A stretch of DNA of 64,000 bases from contig JAXIUW010000007.1 of NCBI GenBank assembly GCA_035591015.1, positions 62,001 through 126,000 on the forward strand. Direction: 5' to 3'. This DNA is from Cephalothrix simula. Lineage: Eukaryota > Nemertea > Palaeonemertea > Archinemertea > Cephalotrichidae. Positions within the stretch are counted from its first letter, which is position 1, and each line of letters begins with the position of its first letter. Below are positions 28,411 to 38,097 of this stretch, in pieces. The position numbers and the translations under genes were made by a program. The notes under the pieces were generated by a model that saw only the letters and a program-made list of their open reading frames with translations, was not told where the DNA came from and made no database searches.

Positions 28411-29685
28411 TTAAGCGACAATATGGGGAAATGAAAGTCTAAATGTGCTGCCTTTATTGGGCTGTGAGGTAACGCTAATCGTACCATGATGCGCTTCAAC
28501 TATACTATGAACAATGGCCAAGCCCAACCCCGTCCCCCGAGCTTTGGTGGTATAGAAGGGGTCAAAAATATTTTTTTTAGCTTGCTCGGGCATGCCCACG
28601 CCACTATCAGCAAAGTGGATTTCAACGTTTTTTTTCTGAGTATTGTTTTTAGTTTGAATGCTAAGTTTGCCGCCATTTTCTTCCATGGCCTGAATGGCAT
28701 TAAGAATTAAATTATGAAACACCTGCCGTAGATGGTCAGCATCAGCCTGAACCAATGGATTGCCAGCATCTAGGTTAATCGACACTTTAACATTATTGTG
28801 TTCAGCTTGTAGCGCAGTAAAGGCAACTACCTGTTCTAACAAAGTATTAACACTAACTTTGTCTAGCTTTACCGCCCGTGGTTTGGTGTATTCAAGCAGA
28901 TTAGAGATAATATTATTCATGCTGCTGACCCCGCTTGAAATATGATCAAGCAGCTCGTAATTACTGCTACTTTTATCGGTATTTTTTTTGATTAGCGAGG
29001 TAAATAATTCAATTCCGCCCAGCGGGTTTCTGATTTCATGAGCGATATTAGCGGCCATTTCACCCATGGCGGTAAAGCGATCACGGCGGATGGCCTGTTC
29101 TTCAAAATGCTTCAGCTGAGTTATATCTTCAACATTAACTAGGTAGCCAGCGGCTTGCCCCTGCTCATCACGCATGAGGGCGGTATAGATGCGCAAGGTT
29201 TTAGGTGGCTCGCCCAACAGGCTTTCAAAGTGTTCAGGGGTCTGACTTTTACTGGCTGAAAAATTAAAATTTAGCACAGCACCCACCGCCTGACCAGATA
29301 AATCATCAATGCTCTGTTGTGCCAATTCTAAACCAGCACGGTTCACAGAAAGTATTTGGCCGGCCATATTGGTTACAAAAACACCGTTGGCTTGGCTTTC
29401 AAAAATGTTGGTAAGATATGTTTTAACGCGTTCTTTTTCAAGCAGATTAAGCTCTAATTCATTATTTTTTTTGTCTAATTCGCCATGCAGAATATCAACT
29501 TTTTGCTTAAGGCTTTTGTATTCGCTTTGCAGTTTTTCAGCCGATTCAATGAAGCGTGAAAAACCCTGATCCATTAAATGGCGGCTTTGTTCTAGCTCTA
29601 GCTCTTTTTTGCTTAACTCAAGTCGCAGGGCTTCATTTTGTTCTTGAAGCGATTCTGCAGTGCTTAGTGACGCTGAAGACTTCAT
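28411..29685 (-). CDS. Soluble PAS-histidine kinase (FlgS/AtoS-like)
   Basis: This is a 424-residue kinase without any transmembrane segment. A coiled coil fills residues 10-90. A PAS domain follows (about 90-190; IFESQANGVFVTNMAGQILSVNRAGLE). The HisKA box is MAANIAHEIRNPLGGIELF with the phospho-accepting His216. The HATPase domain has the N box HNLILNAIQAM, G1 FADSGVGMP, and G2 GTGLGLAIVHSI. The family resembles FlgS/AtoS kinases that phosphorylate sigma-54 activators. The start overlaps the stop of the upstream AMIN/TPR gene by four bases, so translation is coupled. With no membrane domain the signal must be intracellular, possibly from the coupled cytoskeletal proteins. Confidence 0.92.
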   Translation of the reverse strand: MKSSASLSTAESLQEQNEALRLELSKKELELEQSRHLMDQGFSRFIESAEKLQSEYKSLKQKVDILHGELDKKNNELELNLLEKERVKTYLTNIFESQANGVFVTNMAGQILSVNRAGLELAQQSIDDLSGQAVGAVLNFNFSASKSQTPEHFESLLGEPPKTLRIYTALMRDEQGQAAGYLVNVEDITQLKHFEEQAIRRDRFTAMGEMAANIAHEIRNPLGGIELFTSLIKKNTDKSSSNYELLDHISSGVSSMNNIISNLLEYTKPRAVKLDKVSVNTLLEQVVAFTALQAEHNNVKVSINLDAGNPLVQADADHLRQVFHNLILNAIQAMEENGGKLSIQTKNNTQKKNVEIHFADSGVGMPEQAKKNIFDPFYTTKARGTGLGLAIVHSIVEAHHGTISVTSQPNKGSTFRLSFPHIVA

Positions 29686-32483
29686 TCTTTCAAGTATTGG
29701 TCGTAGTTAAGTAAGTTTCTGAGATCACGCTGATTTTCTCGTGCCATGGCTTCCCATAATTCGCCGGGCGTGTCTTTAGCCATTTCTACTAGTCTATCAA
29801 ATACGGCCAGTGCTTCGTTCAATCGGCCATTACGGCGATGAATAACAGCAGTATTGAAAATAGCCCAAGGTGTGCGACCATTTTGCGGATAGAGTTCTAT
29901 GGCTTGGCTGTACGCATCTAAGGCTTCTTCGTCCTGCCCTAACTCTAGTAGCATATCACCAATCAAGAATTGTTCACTAATAACAAATTCAGGCACATAT
30001 TCGCCCTGCAACGGATGAGTAAAGCGCCGAATACTCTGCTGATAGGCAGCGTAGGCATTTTTGAACTCGCCCAGCAAACGATAAATCTCGCCCATCTCAA
30101 AATATGCCTCGGGCAATGCCTCAACTAAGCTAGGACTTTGTTTTTGATTGTATTCATTAATGATTAGCTGATAGGCAGTGATGGCTTTATCATAACGGCG
30201 GGTGTCTTGATAGATTTTTCCGAACAGCATTTGTGCATCAACACGATAGGTTTGGTAGCTGTCATTAGTAAGAAAGTCGTATAGAGTTTTTTCAGCACTG
30301 CCCAAATCGTCTAAAAAGTCGTATAGGCTAGCGATTTCAAAGTCTACCAACTCTAGCAGATCATGTGCTACGCTTGTTGGGTCTTCAATCTCTTTGCGCA
30401 ACTTTAGTAGCTGGTCTAAGGCTTCTTCAGGCAGGCTGATATTCTTATAAGCCATAGCCACCTGAAACTTTGAAATAGGCGCAATATTACGCAAATAGTG
30501 GGTTTTGTACTCCATGTAGAGCTTGATTACTTCAAGACTGTCATTTTTTAAGAATAGCTCGTTGATTAGCCCATAAATGGCGTCACCAAAGGCTCTGCCC
30601 CAAGTCTCGGCCTTAATGTAGCCGCTATCGGGATAGGTTTTCGCAAATAATTCGGCACTATTTAGAGCATCTTCATAGCGTTTGTGCAGGATTAACGTAA
30701 ATATTTTACGCATCCAAGCATCTTGATTGACCGCATCAGAATAATTGCGGGCGATGATGTCATCATAGAGCTTAACCGCCTGTAAATATTCATCACCATG
30801 TGGCGATAGTGAATAAATATCGGCTTCGTGCATATTAGCCATGGTGGCAATGGGTAGCGGAGCAGTTTCAGCTACTTCTTTATAAATTTTCAGAGCTTTA
30901 GCGGTGCGTCCCTCAGCATGGAGTAGGCTTGCCTGCCGAATACTGGCCAGCTTGCTATAGTTCTTGTCAGGATAGCTTTGGATAAGTTTTTGAAACAAGA
31001 AGTTAGCTACGTCATGGTCAGCATTTTCGTAATAGGTCTCGCCCATGCGAAATAGCAGCAAGGGTTTGTCATAAGGATATTCTGGATTAAGCCTGCGCCC
31101 TTGAGTAAATTCGGCATCAGCATCCTTAAAATTGCCCTCACTATAGTAGATCTCACCCAAATTATAATGCGATAGAGCCAGTAGGTTTTCAGACTTATCG
31201 GGGCTGGCCAAAAAGATATCAAGGCTTTTTATGGCTTCGTCAATCTGCTTGAGGCGCACCTGAGAAATACTTTTGTAAAAGTAAGAATCGCTTGCATAGG
31301 GCTCATCATGAGGAAACTGCTTTTCAAGCAAGTTAAGATAATCAATGGCTTCAACATGAAAGTCCATATTTTGATAGCTGAGTGCCGTCTTGAGCAAGGC
31401 CTCGCCCATCCAGTACGGACGGATGCCGAGGCGACTAATATTGCGAATTACCGTTTGATAAAGCTCAATTACCCCGTGCCAGTTTTGGGCTTGGTTGCGC
31501 TGAGCTTCATCAAAGGCGATGTTGGCCATTTGTAGATTGGCATAGACGCCAACCAATGTATTAGGCCGAGCCCGCATAACTCTGGCATAGGTCTTACTAG
31601 CGGCTTGAGGGCGGTTTAAGATCATCTCTCGCTTAGCAAGCTCAAGCAGCCCTAATACGCCACGGTCTGTTTCACTAGCTAAAACTTCTTGCTCGGTAAT
31701 CGGCTCTATGTAGTGCGGATCAACGGGCGGTGGCGGCGGTGGCTTGGGTTTGGCTAGACTAATTACATAGCGGGTCGGATTATTATATAGCTGAACTTCT
31801 GCGAGGTATTCATTGCGCCTAATGCGAATATTAATAAGTGTGTCGCCATCTTTGGTTTCTACAGACTCTATGCCCATCCATTCATTACCGGGGGGCAGTT
31901 TGAGGCGAAGCAATGGCCTAGAATTAGACACTTTCAGCGTGTACAGATTGCCTGATTGCTCTTCTGAATAAGAATGCGAGCTAGTAAAGCTAAGGGTAGC
32001 CTGTGCCGGCTGAATGCGATTATTAAACTCAATTTTGGTTAATAAAGACTTTGGCGTCCGAGGGACTATTTTAACCGCAAAGCCAGCCTGATTTGGCTTG
32101 GGATTACTGATTTCGGCAACTTCAAGATCAGAGCGTCTAAAGCGAATTTTAGCAAAAAGTTTGTCAGCATCACGCTCAAAGGCAATGCCGTAAATTATGG
32201 GGTCGTTATAGGTGAATTGAGTTTTGGCTTGGTTTACGTTTTGAACGGCATCAAAAAAAGTAACCGTGGCTACACGCTTATCAAGCTGAGCGTTGACCTC
32301 ATAGCGGGTGGGTTGGTCAAGATCAAAAATAAGATTAAGCCAGTTGCCACTTTTGCTAAGCAAAATATCATCAATCACGGCTAGCCCAGTTTGGGCGTAG
32401 GCGGGCTTAGCTGCAACAAATAAAATGATTACAGCGCAATAAAAATTAATCTTGGCGACTATTCGTAGCACTCGCACCGCCAT
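29682..32483 (-). CDS. Large periplasmic protein: AMIN-like domain plus TPR array
   Basis: The 933-residue product starts with a signal peptide (AVIILFVAAKPAYA-Q). Residues about 35-235 form two beta-rich units resembling AMIN domains (LLSKSGNWLNLIFDLDQPTRYEV, then TLINIRIRRNEYLAEVQLYNNPTRYVISL). AMIN domains direct proteins to peptidoglycan or the cell middle. A proline run (KPKPPPPPPVDPHY) follows, then about 650 residues of TPR-type repeats such as SYFYKSISQVRLKQIDEAIKSLD and AYFEMGEIYRLLGEFKNAYAAYQQSIRRF. It overlaps bactofilin upstream and the kinase gene downstream. It is probably an envelope scaffold or sensor for the kinase, but this is inference from operon structure. Confidence 0.78.
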   Translation of the reverse strand: MAVRVLRIVAKINFYCAVIILFVAAKPAYAQTGLAVIDDILLSKSGNWLNLIFDLDQPTRYEVNAQLDKRVATVTFFDAVQNVNQAKTQFTYNDPIIYGIAFERDADKLFAKIRFRRSDLEVAEISNPKPNQAGFAVKIVPRTPKSLLTKIEFNNRIQPAQATLSFTSSHSYSEEQSGNLYTLKVSNSRPLLRLKLPPGNEWMGIESVETKDGDTLINIRIRRNEYLAEVQLYNNPTRYVISLAKPKPPPPPPVDPHYIEPITEQEVLASETDRGVLGLLELAKREMILNRPQAASKTYARVMRARPNTLVGVYANLQMANIAFDEAQRNQAQNWHGVIELYQTVIRNISRLGIRPYWMGEALLKTALSYQNMDFHVEAIDYLNLLEKQFPHDEPYASDSYFYKSISQVRLKQIDEAIKSLDIFLASPDKSENLLALSHYNLGEIYYSEGNFKDADAEFTQGRRLNPEYPYDKPLLLFRMGETYYENADHDVANFLFQKLIQSYPDKNYSKLASIRQASLLHAEGRTAKALKIYKEVAETAPLPIATMANMHEADIYSLSPHGDEYLQAVKLYDDIIARNYSDAVNQDAWMRKIFTLILHKRYEDALNSAELFAKTYPDSGYIKAETWGRAFGDAIYGLINELFLKNDSLEVIKLYMEYKTHYLRNIAPISKFQVAMAYKNISLPEEALDQLLKLRKEIEDPTSVAHDLLELVDFEIASLYDFLDDLGSAEKTLYDFLTNDSYQTYRVDAQMLFGKIYQDTRRYDKAITAYQLIINEYNQKQSPSLVEALPEAYFEMGEIYRLLGEFKNAYAAYQQSIRRFTHPLQGEYVPEFVISEQFLIGDMLLELGQDEEALDAYSQAIELYPQNGRTPWAIFNTAVIHRRNGRLNEALAVFDRLVEMAKDTPGELWEAMARENQRDLRNLLNYDQYLKE

Positions 32484-32862
32484 CTACCTCGGCAGTATTA
32501 GACAACATTCTACAACTTCCCTGATATTCAGCACCTGATTCTATTGATAACTTCCCCGTCTCAATATCTCCATGTACAGTGCCATGCAATAAAATATCCA
32601 CTTTGTTAAGGGCAGTGATATTTCCATGAACAATTCCGCTAATCACTATTGAGCTGCAGTTAATATCACCTTTAATTTCAGCAGATTTGCCAATAACTAG
32701 GGTTGATGAACTATTTTCTTTTTCATTTATATTGCCGTCTATAGAGCCGTCTATGCGCAATAATCCTGCAAACTCAATTTGCCCATCAAGTTTGGTGTGA
32801 CTACTTAAAACGCCCATTTCTGAACTTGAGGCCGGCGGTTTTTTTGCATTTGATTTGGGCAT
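32446..32862 (-). CDS. Bactofilin (first copy)
   Basis: Bactofilins are beta-helix proteins that polymerise without nucleotides into cytoskeletal filaments at the membrane. The DUF583 pattern of short repeats with hydrophobic residues every sixth position is clear from residue 20: LDGQIEFAGLLRIDGSIDGNI, IKGDINCSSIVISGIVHGNI, VDILLHGTVHGDIETGKLSIESGAEYQGSC. The low-complexity N terminus (PKSNAKKPPASSSE) is typical. I use the ATG at 32862 rather than the TTG two codons upstream. The 3' end overlaps the TPR gene by 38 bases. A second bactofilin is encoded at 36919-37254. Confidence 0.93.
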   Translation of the reverse strand: MPKSNAKKPPASSSEMGVLSSHTKLDGQIEFAGLLRIDGSIDGNINEKENSSSTLVIGKSAEIKGDINCSSIVISGIVHGNITALNKVDILLHGTVHGDIETGKLSIESGAEYQGSCRMLSNTAEVDGGASATNSRQD

Positions 32863-32864
32863 TG

Positions 32865-33575
32865 TCAACTATTTGTAGAAAAAATATCACGGTGCAGAGC
32901 ATGGCGTTCACGCTGCAACATTCCGCCCCGTAAAGAAAATAAATACACCACCACATGAGTAAACACATCATCGGGCGCATCAAGGCGAATGCTGCGGCGG
33001 TAGCGAGCCCAATTTTTGATTGTCGGAATAAGCAATCCTCGCTTATAGAGCTTAGGGAAACCCTCGTTATTTAGTGCTGTTTTGGGGCTGGATATAAACT
33101 TGTTCTCGGAAAGATTCTCAAAGATAACAAACATAAATGCGCCTTGCACCGAGGCCGAGCTGTCTTTGTTGCGAGTGACCATTATACGTGCTGTAAGAAT
33201 GTTGCCAGATTTAGACACTCCCTCTAAAGATACCTCTAGCGGCGATAAATATTCACTGACCAAATATTGCTCTTCGTCAACAATGTCGGACGGTTCTGCG
33301 CTAAAAGAGCTGATTAGGTTTTGTAAGGCTTCATCGTCATCAAGAACAGCAAGCTGTTGGCGAAGCAAGGTGTTTTCTTTGATATAGGCTTCAAGATGCA
33401 GGGCTTGCTGAGTAGCTTGAAGATAATAAATAGTAGCACCAAACAAGGCTAAGCCAAGCATGATGGGCATTACAAACAGGCCAATCATGAACGAGCGAAC
33501 TAGCCAAATCGGCAGCATAATTACTCGGGGATGCCCCTTAGAGGTGCTTATATGTATGGTACAGGTATTCTTCAT
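32865..33575 (-). CDS. Membrane protein of the bactofilin operon
   Basis: The 236-residue protein has a short N-terminal cytoplasmic beta-like segment (NTCTIHISTSKGHPRVIML), one transmembrane helix (about residues 25-50), then a coiled-coil stretch (QATQQALHLEAYIKENTLLRQQLAVL) and a periplasmic alpha/beta domain of about 150 residues. The N-terminal layout of helix plus coiled coil resembles M23 peptidases often encoded beside bactofilins, but no peptidase motifs (HxxxD, HxH) are present. It may be a non-enzymatic relative that links bactofilin to the cell wall. ATG 33575 is preferred over a GTG two codons upstream. It is the first gene of the operon. Confidence 0.65.
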   Translation of the reverse strand: MKNTCTIHISTSKGHPRVIMLPIWLVRSFMIGLFVMPIMLGLALFGATIYYLQATQQALHLEAYIKENTLLRQQLAVLDDDEALQNLISSFSAEPSDIVDEEQYLVSEYLSPLEVSLEGVSKSGNILTARIMVTRNKDSSASVQGAFMFVIFENLSENKFISSPKTALNNEGFPKLYKRGLLIPTIKNWARYRRSIRLDAPDDVFTHVVVYLFSLRGGMLQRERHALHRDIFSTNS

Positions 33576-33717
33576 AGCCACGCAGTCTTACTACTGGTTC
33601 AAGATATTAGCATGAACAAGCTAAAAACTATAATTAGAAGCACCGTGATGGCTAAGAATAGTGCGTAAGTTCAACAACTAAGGTAGGCTATCTTAAAAAG
33701 ATAGATTAAAGATTGGG

Positions 33718-34632
33718 CTAGATGGCTTCTTCAAGATGGCCTTCATCAATGCTTGGCAGGCCAGCATCATAACTATATTCTGGAATAGAGAGCTTCCAAC
33801 TCTGTGGACTTTCTAGCAATTCGGCCATTAGCTCTTTGTGCAAGCTATGCCCTGAACGCAGACCACGATACTCGCCGAGTATCGGATAGCGAAGCAAAGA
33901 CAAGTCGCCAATGGCATCAAGTATTTTATGTCGTATAAATTCATCGGCATAGCGCAATCCATCCTGATTGAGCAGACTGCCGTTTTTGCCTAAAGTAATT
34001 GAATTATCAAGGGTTGCTCCTAAAGCCAGCCCGTTAGAGGTAAGGTGTTTGTAGTCTTCAATAAAGCCGAAGGTTCGTGCTCGGGCAATTTCTGCAGTAT
34101 AGTTTTGCGGGGTGAGCTTTAGCTTCATTGACTGATAGCTGAGTAAGGGATGCTCAAAATCAATGGTGGCGGTAAACATGCTGCATTGAGCCGGCCACAA
34201 CTCGGCACGGCGTTGATGGTTGCCAACCTTAATCGGTTTAAGGATAGTGATATATTTGCGTGGTGCATCTTGGGTGCGCAGGCCAACTTTAAGAATATTG
34301 CTTACAAAGGGGTAGGCACTGCCATCCATAGCCGGTATTTCTCCGCCACGACAACGGATAAGAGCATTATCAATGCCCAGTCCACGCAGGGCAGATAGAA
34401 TATGCTCTACGGTATAAAGATGCGCTCCTTCAGCAGCCAAGGAGGTATTGTAGCGCACATCAGTTATTGATGTTGCTCGGGCATCTATATCAATGAGGTT
34501 ATTGCCATGAGAAACTCTAAAAACTATGCCATGATCAACGGGAGCAGGAAATATCTCTACACTAGCACCAGCACCACTGTGCAATCCAGTGCCGACCATT
34601 CTTAGAGAGCTACGGAGAGTTTTTTGTTTCAC
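33718..34632 (-). CDS. lpxC: UDP-3-O-acyl-N-acetylglucosamine deacetylase LpxC
   Basis: LpxC is the zinc enzyme catalysing the committed step of lipid A synthesis. The zinc ligands are visible: His77 in TVEHILSAL (catalytic Glu76) and His235/Asp239 in RHKILDAIGDL. His262 (SGHSLH) is the general acid. MDGSAYPFV and RTFGF are also family motifs. The 304 residues are normal. The start is a GTG at 34632 with no clear ribosome site. The gene implies that the organism makes lipid A, consistent with the GT9 array but unusual for many host-adapted spirochetes. It stands between selB and the bactofilin operon. Confidence 0.96.
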   Translation of the reverse strand: MKQKTLRSSLRMVGTGLHSGAGASVEIFPAPVDHGIVFRVSHGNNLIDIDARATSITDVRYNTSLAAEGAHLYTVEHILSALRGLGIDNALIRCRGGEIPAMDGSAYPFVSNILKVGLRTQDAPRKYITILKPIKVGNHQRRAELWPAQCSMFTATIDFEHPLLSYQSMKLKLTPQNYTAEIARARTFGFIEDYKHLTSNGLALGATLDNSITLGKNGSLLNQDGLRYADEFIRHKILDAIGDLSLLRYPILGEYRGLRSGHSLHKELMAELLESPQSWKLSIPEYSYDAGLPSIDEGHLEEAI

Positions 34633-34857
34633 AAGACTGTTTTGATTATTAAACTAAGGCAACGCACACTAGAGGCGTCTCATGCAAGTTATCGACCAAA
34701 CTCAAATTAAAACAATGGCAGGGCTTAAAAACTGTTGTTAGTATTTTAGATTACGCATTTATAATCAGCATCTATGGTGCCACATCTGCCAATTCAAAGT
34801 AATCGCATATTATTTTAATAGATGCAAACTTTAGATGCCAAAAGGTCGGCCTTATGG

Positions 34858-36720
34858 CTATTTAACGTTAGAATTAGCATTAAGTATCTGTCTTTGATTG
34901 CCTTGACGAAAGGTTACTTTTATAGAGTCCAGATATTCAAGTAAATCTACGGCATGGTTACGAGGTGCATCTAGTAGCCCTTTGGCTTCGGCCACGCTGA
35001 TTGAACCATTCTGTAGACAAAAATCAACAACCTTGTGTTTAATTTCATCAATTTTTGAATGAGCAATAAATAAGTCTGCGCTAACCTTAACCAATAATTT
35101 CTGATGCAGACCAATATTGAGGCATTCTTCAATTTGTGCCGGAGCAACGGATAGCATTTCTGTTAGCGTGCCACGGCGAGGCGCAGCCGAACCATGTTCA
35201 GTGATAATGGCTAGTAGTTGCGTAAGCAAGGTTTGTTGCTGTTCGGTAATGCTGACTTGATGCAATTTTAAGGCGCATAAATCGCCCTTGATGATAATCT
35301 TCTCGGCTAGGCTATCAAAAATAAAACGCTGCGTGGTGGTGTTAAGCCTCCTTAAACTTTTCAAGGCTTGACGAGAAGCACCGCTGCGCTCGGGATAAAG
35401 CTGATGATAGCGGGCAATTTCTGCAAGCAGGCGTTGCTCAATGCGACTTAGCACTGTTGAGTGCAAATAGTGCTGTTGGGCAGAGTCTACAAGTTTAATT
35501 AGGGGTGCCAATGCTTGAGCCAGCTCAATGAAGGCTGCACTAGATAAGCCAAGGCAACGATAGGCATCTTGGGCATAGAAGCCCTGTTCGGCTGTGCTTT
35601 CTACCAGCGCAGAAATTCTTGGCTGTGGTGAATCACTAAGCAATCCACGCAGTAAGTTAAGTTGTTTGCTGCCTCGCCGGGGTTGGGCGCAAAGCACTCG
35701 CCCTCCGCCAAGGGTTATTGAGGGGCTTGAAGAGCGCAGAATAAAGCGATCATCAAAGGCTGCCATAATGGGTTCTTTAAGGCTGTGCAGACGAAAAAGA
35801 TTGTTCTCTAAGTGGCTTAGTCTAACCATGACATCTTGAGTAGATAGGTGCAGGTGGTAATGTTGGTGCTCTTTAACGGGCTGGCTGGTTTGTAGTTCAA
35901 CATCAATACGGCGCGAGCTAAAGAAGGCTTGCGGCTCAGCCAGTTGTGAGCCACGCCTAATTTCAGAATGGGTAATATTACGCAGATTTAATGCGGCACG
36001 GTCACCTTTTTGGAGCAGCTTGGCGGGTTGGCCGTGGATTTGGGCATTGCGAACCGTAACCGCCGTTGCCTGAGGGTAAAGATGCAGATTAGTTGTGGGA
36101 TGCCATGTTCCTGATATAACGGTGCCGGTAACTATGGTGCCAAAGCCTCGCATGGTGAAGCTCCGGTCAATGGGCAGGCGAAAGGGTTTTTCAGGATAAG
36201 CATCATTAGCCACGACTAATTCAGCAATGTGCCGGTGCAGTTGTTCAAGACCCTGTTCAGTATGCGCTGACACAGCGACTAGGGGCGCATTTTCTAAGAA
36301 TGTACCCTTAACTACATCTTTAATTTCAGCGGTATTGAGCGCAATTAGCTCTTCATCAACCAAGTCAGCACGGCTAATAACAATTATGCCACGGGGTATA
36401 CCCAGTAAATCGCAAATACGCAGATGCTCTAGGGTTTGAGGCATAATGCCGTCATCGGCGGCAATAACCATCAAAACGGCATCTATGCCGGCCACTCCTG
36501 CTGCCATGTTGCGAATAAAGCGTTCATGCCCGGGCACGTCAATAAATGAGCATTGCACGCCGCCATAATTGTATTCGGCAAAGCCCAGCTCAATGCTGAT
36601 ATTGCGCTGCTTTTCTTCGGCAAGACGGTCTGTATCTACCCCGGTTAATGCCTTAACCAAAGTGGTCTTGCCGTGGTCTATGTGGCCGCTGGTTCCAATC
36701 ACTATTCGTTGTGAACGCAT
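34858..36720 (-). CDS. selB: Selenocysteine-specific elongation factor SelB
   Basis: SelB delivers selenocysteyl-tRNA to UGA codons marked by a SECIS element. The GTPase domain has G1 [10 protein letters not shown]3 DVPGHE and the EF-Tu-like segment [14 protein letters not shown]. Domains II and III follow, and the C-terminal 300 residues contain winged-helix units typical of SelB ([61 protein letters not shown]). I start at ATG 36720, three codons inside the longest frame, which opens with TTG. At 620 residues it is full length. selA, selC and a selenoprotein gene are not visible in the window. Confidence 0.95.
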   Translation of the reverse strand: MRSQRIVIGTSGHIDHGKTTLVKALTGVDTDRLAEEKQRNISIELGFAEYNYGGVQCSFIDVPGHERFIRNMAAGVAGIDAVLMVIAADDGIMPQTLEHLRICDLLGIPRGIIVISRADLVDEELIALNTAEIKDVVKGTFLENAPLVAVSAHTEQGLEQLHRHIAELVVANDAYPEKPFRLPIDRSFTMRGFGTIVTGTVISGTWHPTTNLHLYPQATAVTVRNAQIHGQPAKLLQKGDRAALNLRNITHSEIRRGSQLAEPQAFFSSRRIDVELQTSQPVKEHQHYHLHLSTQDVMVRLSHLENNLFRLHSLKEPIMAAFDDRFILRSSSPSITLGGGRVLCAQPRRGSKQLNLLRGLLSDSPQPRISALVESTAEQGFYAQDAYRCLGLSSAAFIELAQALAPLIKLVDSAQQHYLHSTVLSRIEQRLLAEIARYHQLYPERSGASRQALKSLRRLNTTTQRFIFDSLAEKIIIKGDLCALKLHQVSITEQQQTLLTQLLAIITEHGSAAPRRGTLTEMLSVAPAQIEECLNIGLHQKLLVKVSADLFIAHSKIDEIKHKVVDFCLQNGSISVAEAKGLLDAPRNHAVDLLEYLDSIKVTFRQGNQRQILNANSNVK

Positions 36721-36918
36721 GTTGCACAATTTAGCTACAAATTACCCCGCATAACTAAGCTAGAAGCCTGCAAATTGAATCTATTTGAAGCTATGTATCT
36801 AGCTGGCTCAATAGTTGGCGTAACTAGCTAGAGGCAAATCAATAGGCGGAATCAATAGTCAAAATTAATGGGCTGCTCGGGCGTGCTAAATAGCTGTGTC
36901 CGCAGTGTTTATGGGGAG

Positions 36919-37254
36919 CTACTTGCTTTTATCTAACAAATCGCATTGGCCATTAAAGATAGCACCGGTATTTATTGATAGCTGCCGAGCTTGAATATTG
37001 CCATTTATCTTAGCGGTATTGCCAAATACAGCCTCATTTTCAACGATAATATTGCCCTCAATTTGACCATCAACAACTAGCTCCGCTGCATGAACATCAC
37101 CCTTAATCCGAGCTTCTTTGCTCATAGTAACCGCACCGGTGCTTTTAAGATTGCCCTCTAGCTGGCCGTTAAAGCGTATATTAGCATTGCTTTGCAAGTT
37201 GCCCCGTAAGCGCATAGTGTTGTTGATAATGCTGATATCTTTGGTCTTGGTCAT
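36919..37254 (-). CDS. Bactofilin (second copy)
   Basis: This 111-residue bactofilin is shorter than the first copy and close to the minimal DUF583 domain. Repeats such as LRGNLQSNANIRFNGQLEGNL, AVTMSKEARIKGDVHAAELVVDGQIEGNI and QLSINTGAIFNGQCDLL show the regular Gly/hydrophobic spacing of the beta-helix. It follows parB by 27 bases in the bamD-like/parB operon. In Myxococcus and Caulobacter bactofilins position chromosome-partition or morphogenetic proteins, so the pairing with ParB is suggestive. Confidence 0.93.
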   Translation of the reverse strand: MTKTKDISIINNTMRLRGNLQSNANIRFNGQLEGNLKSTGAVTMSKEARIKGDVHAAELVVDGQIEGNIIVENEAVFGNTAKINGNIQARQLSINTGAIFNGQCDLLDKSK

Positions 37255-37281
37255 TAGCTCATCTTGCGTGGCAAGTTAATT

Positions 37282-38085
37282 TTAGTCTTGGTTTTCGGGC
37301 AATAGTTTTTCAAGTAGGCGCATTAAATCATTTTCGCTGTAGTATTTTAGACTGATACTACCGCCACGCCCAGAGTTTGTAATAACTACTTGAGTGCCTA
37401 GCCATTCTTCAACTCTATCACGATAGAGTTCGTATTGGCCACGCTTCGCCGAAGGTTGAGGCTTAACTACAGAGTGGCGTTTAGTTTTGCGGATTAGGCT
37501 CTCTACCTCACGCACAGAAAGCTGTTCGGTGATAATTTGATCAGCCAATTTGCGCTGGAGGGCATCATCTTCAACGGCTAGAAGCGCACGAGCCTGACCA
37601 CTGCTAAGCCGATTATAGTCAAGGTCAACCTGTACTGAGCGGGGCAGTTTAAGCAGGCGCAAAGCATTGGTGATTGTTGAACGATCCTTGCCTAGCCGCA
37701 GAGCAAGCTGCTCTTGGGTGTAGCCATTATTCTTGATTAGCGTTTGCAGAGCTTTGGCCTCATCAATGGGCGACAATTCAGCACGTTGGATATTTTCAAT
37801 CAGGCCAACTTCTAGGAGGTCGTAGGTGGGAATATCTTTGATGATTGCCGGAATATGTTTCCAGCCTAGTAACTTGGCTGCTCGCCAGCGTCGTTCTCCG
37901 GCGACTATTTCGTACAATCCTGCGCCCGATGGTCGTACCAAAATAGGTTGAATAACGCCCTGATGGCTAAGGGTTTCAGATAGTTTTTGCAGAGCAGCCT
38001 GATTGATGTGCTGTCGTGGTTGCAAAGGATTAGGGCGCAGGCACTCAATCTTTAGTTGGGCATACTTTAATTCGGTATGCTGCAT
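37282..38085 (-). CDS. parB: ParB/Spo0J-family partition protein
   Basis: ParB is a CTP-dependent clamp that loads at parS and partners ParA. The 267 residues contain the N-terminal ParB/Srx domain with CTP-binding box GERRWRAA (63-70) and the ENIQR motif (97-101). They also have the HTH domain (YTQEQLALRLGKDRSTITNALRLLKLP) and a C-terminal dimerisation segment. The usual N-terminal ParA-stimulating leader (LGRGLxALL type) is missing: the protein starts almost directly with the CTP domain. parA lies 12 kb away. I did not find a nearby parS (TGTTTCACGTGAAACA). Confidence 0.93.
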   Translation of the reverse strand: MQHTELKYAQLKIECLRPNPLQPRQHINQAALQKLSETLSHQGVIQPILVRPSGAGLYEIVAGERRWRAAKLLGWKHIPAIIKDIPTYDLLEVGLIENIQRAELSPIDEAKALQTLIKNNGYTQEQLALRLGKDRSTITNALRLLKLPRSVQVDLDYNRLSSGQARALLAVEDDALQRKLADQIITEQLSVREVESLIRKTKRHSVVKPQPSAKRGQYELYRDRVEEWLGTQVVITNSGRGGSISLKYYSENDLMRLLEKLLPENQD

Positions 38086-38097
38086 GCGTTCCTGTAG

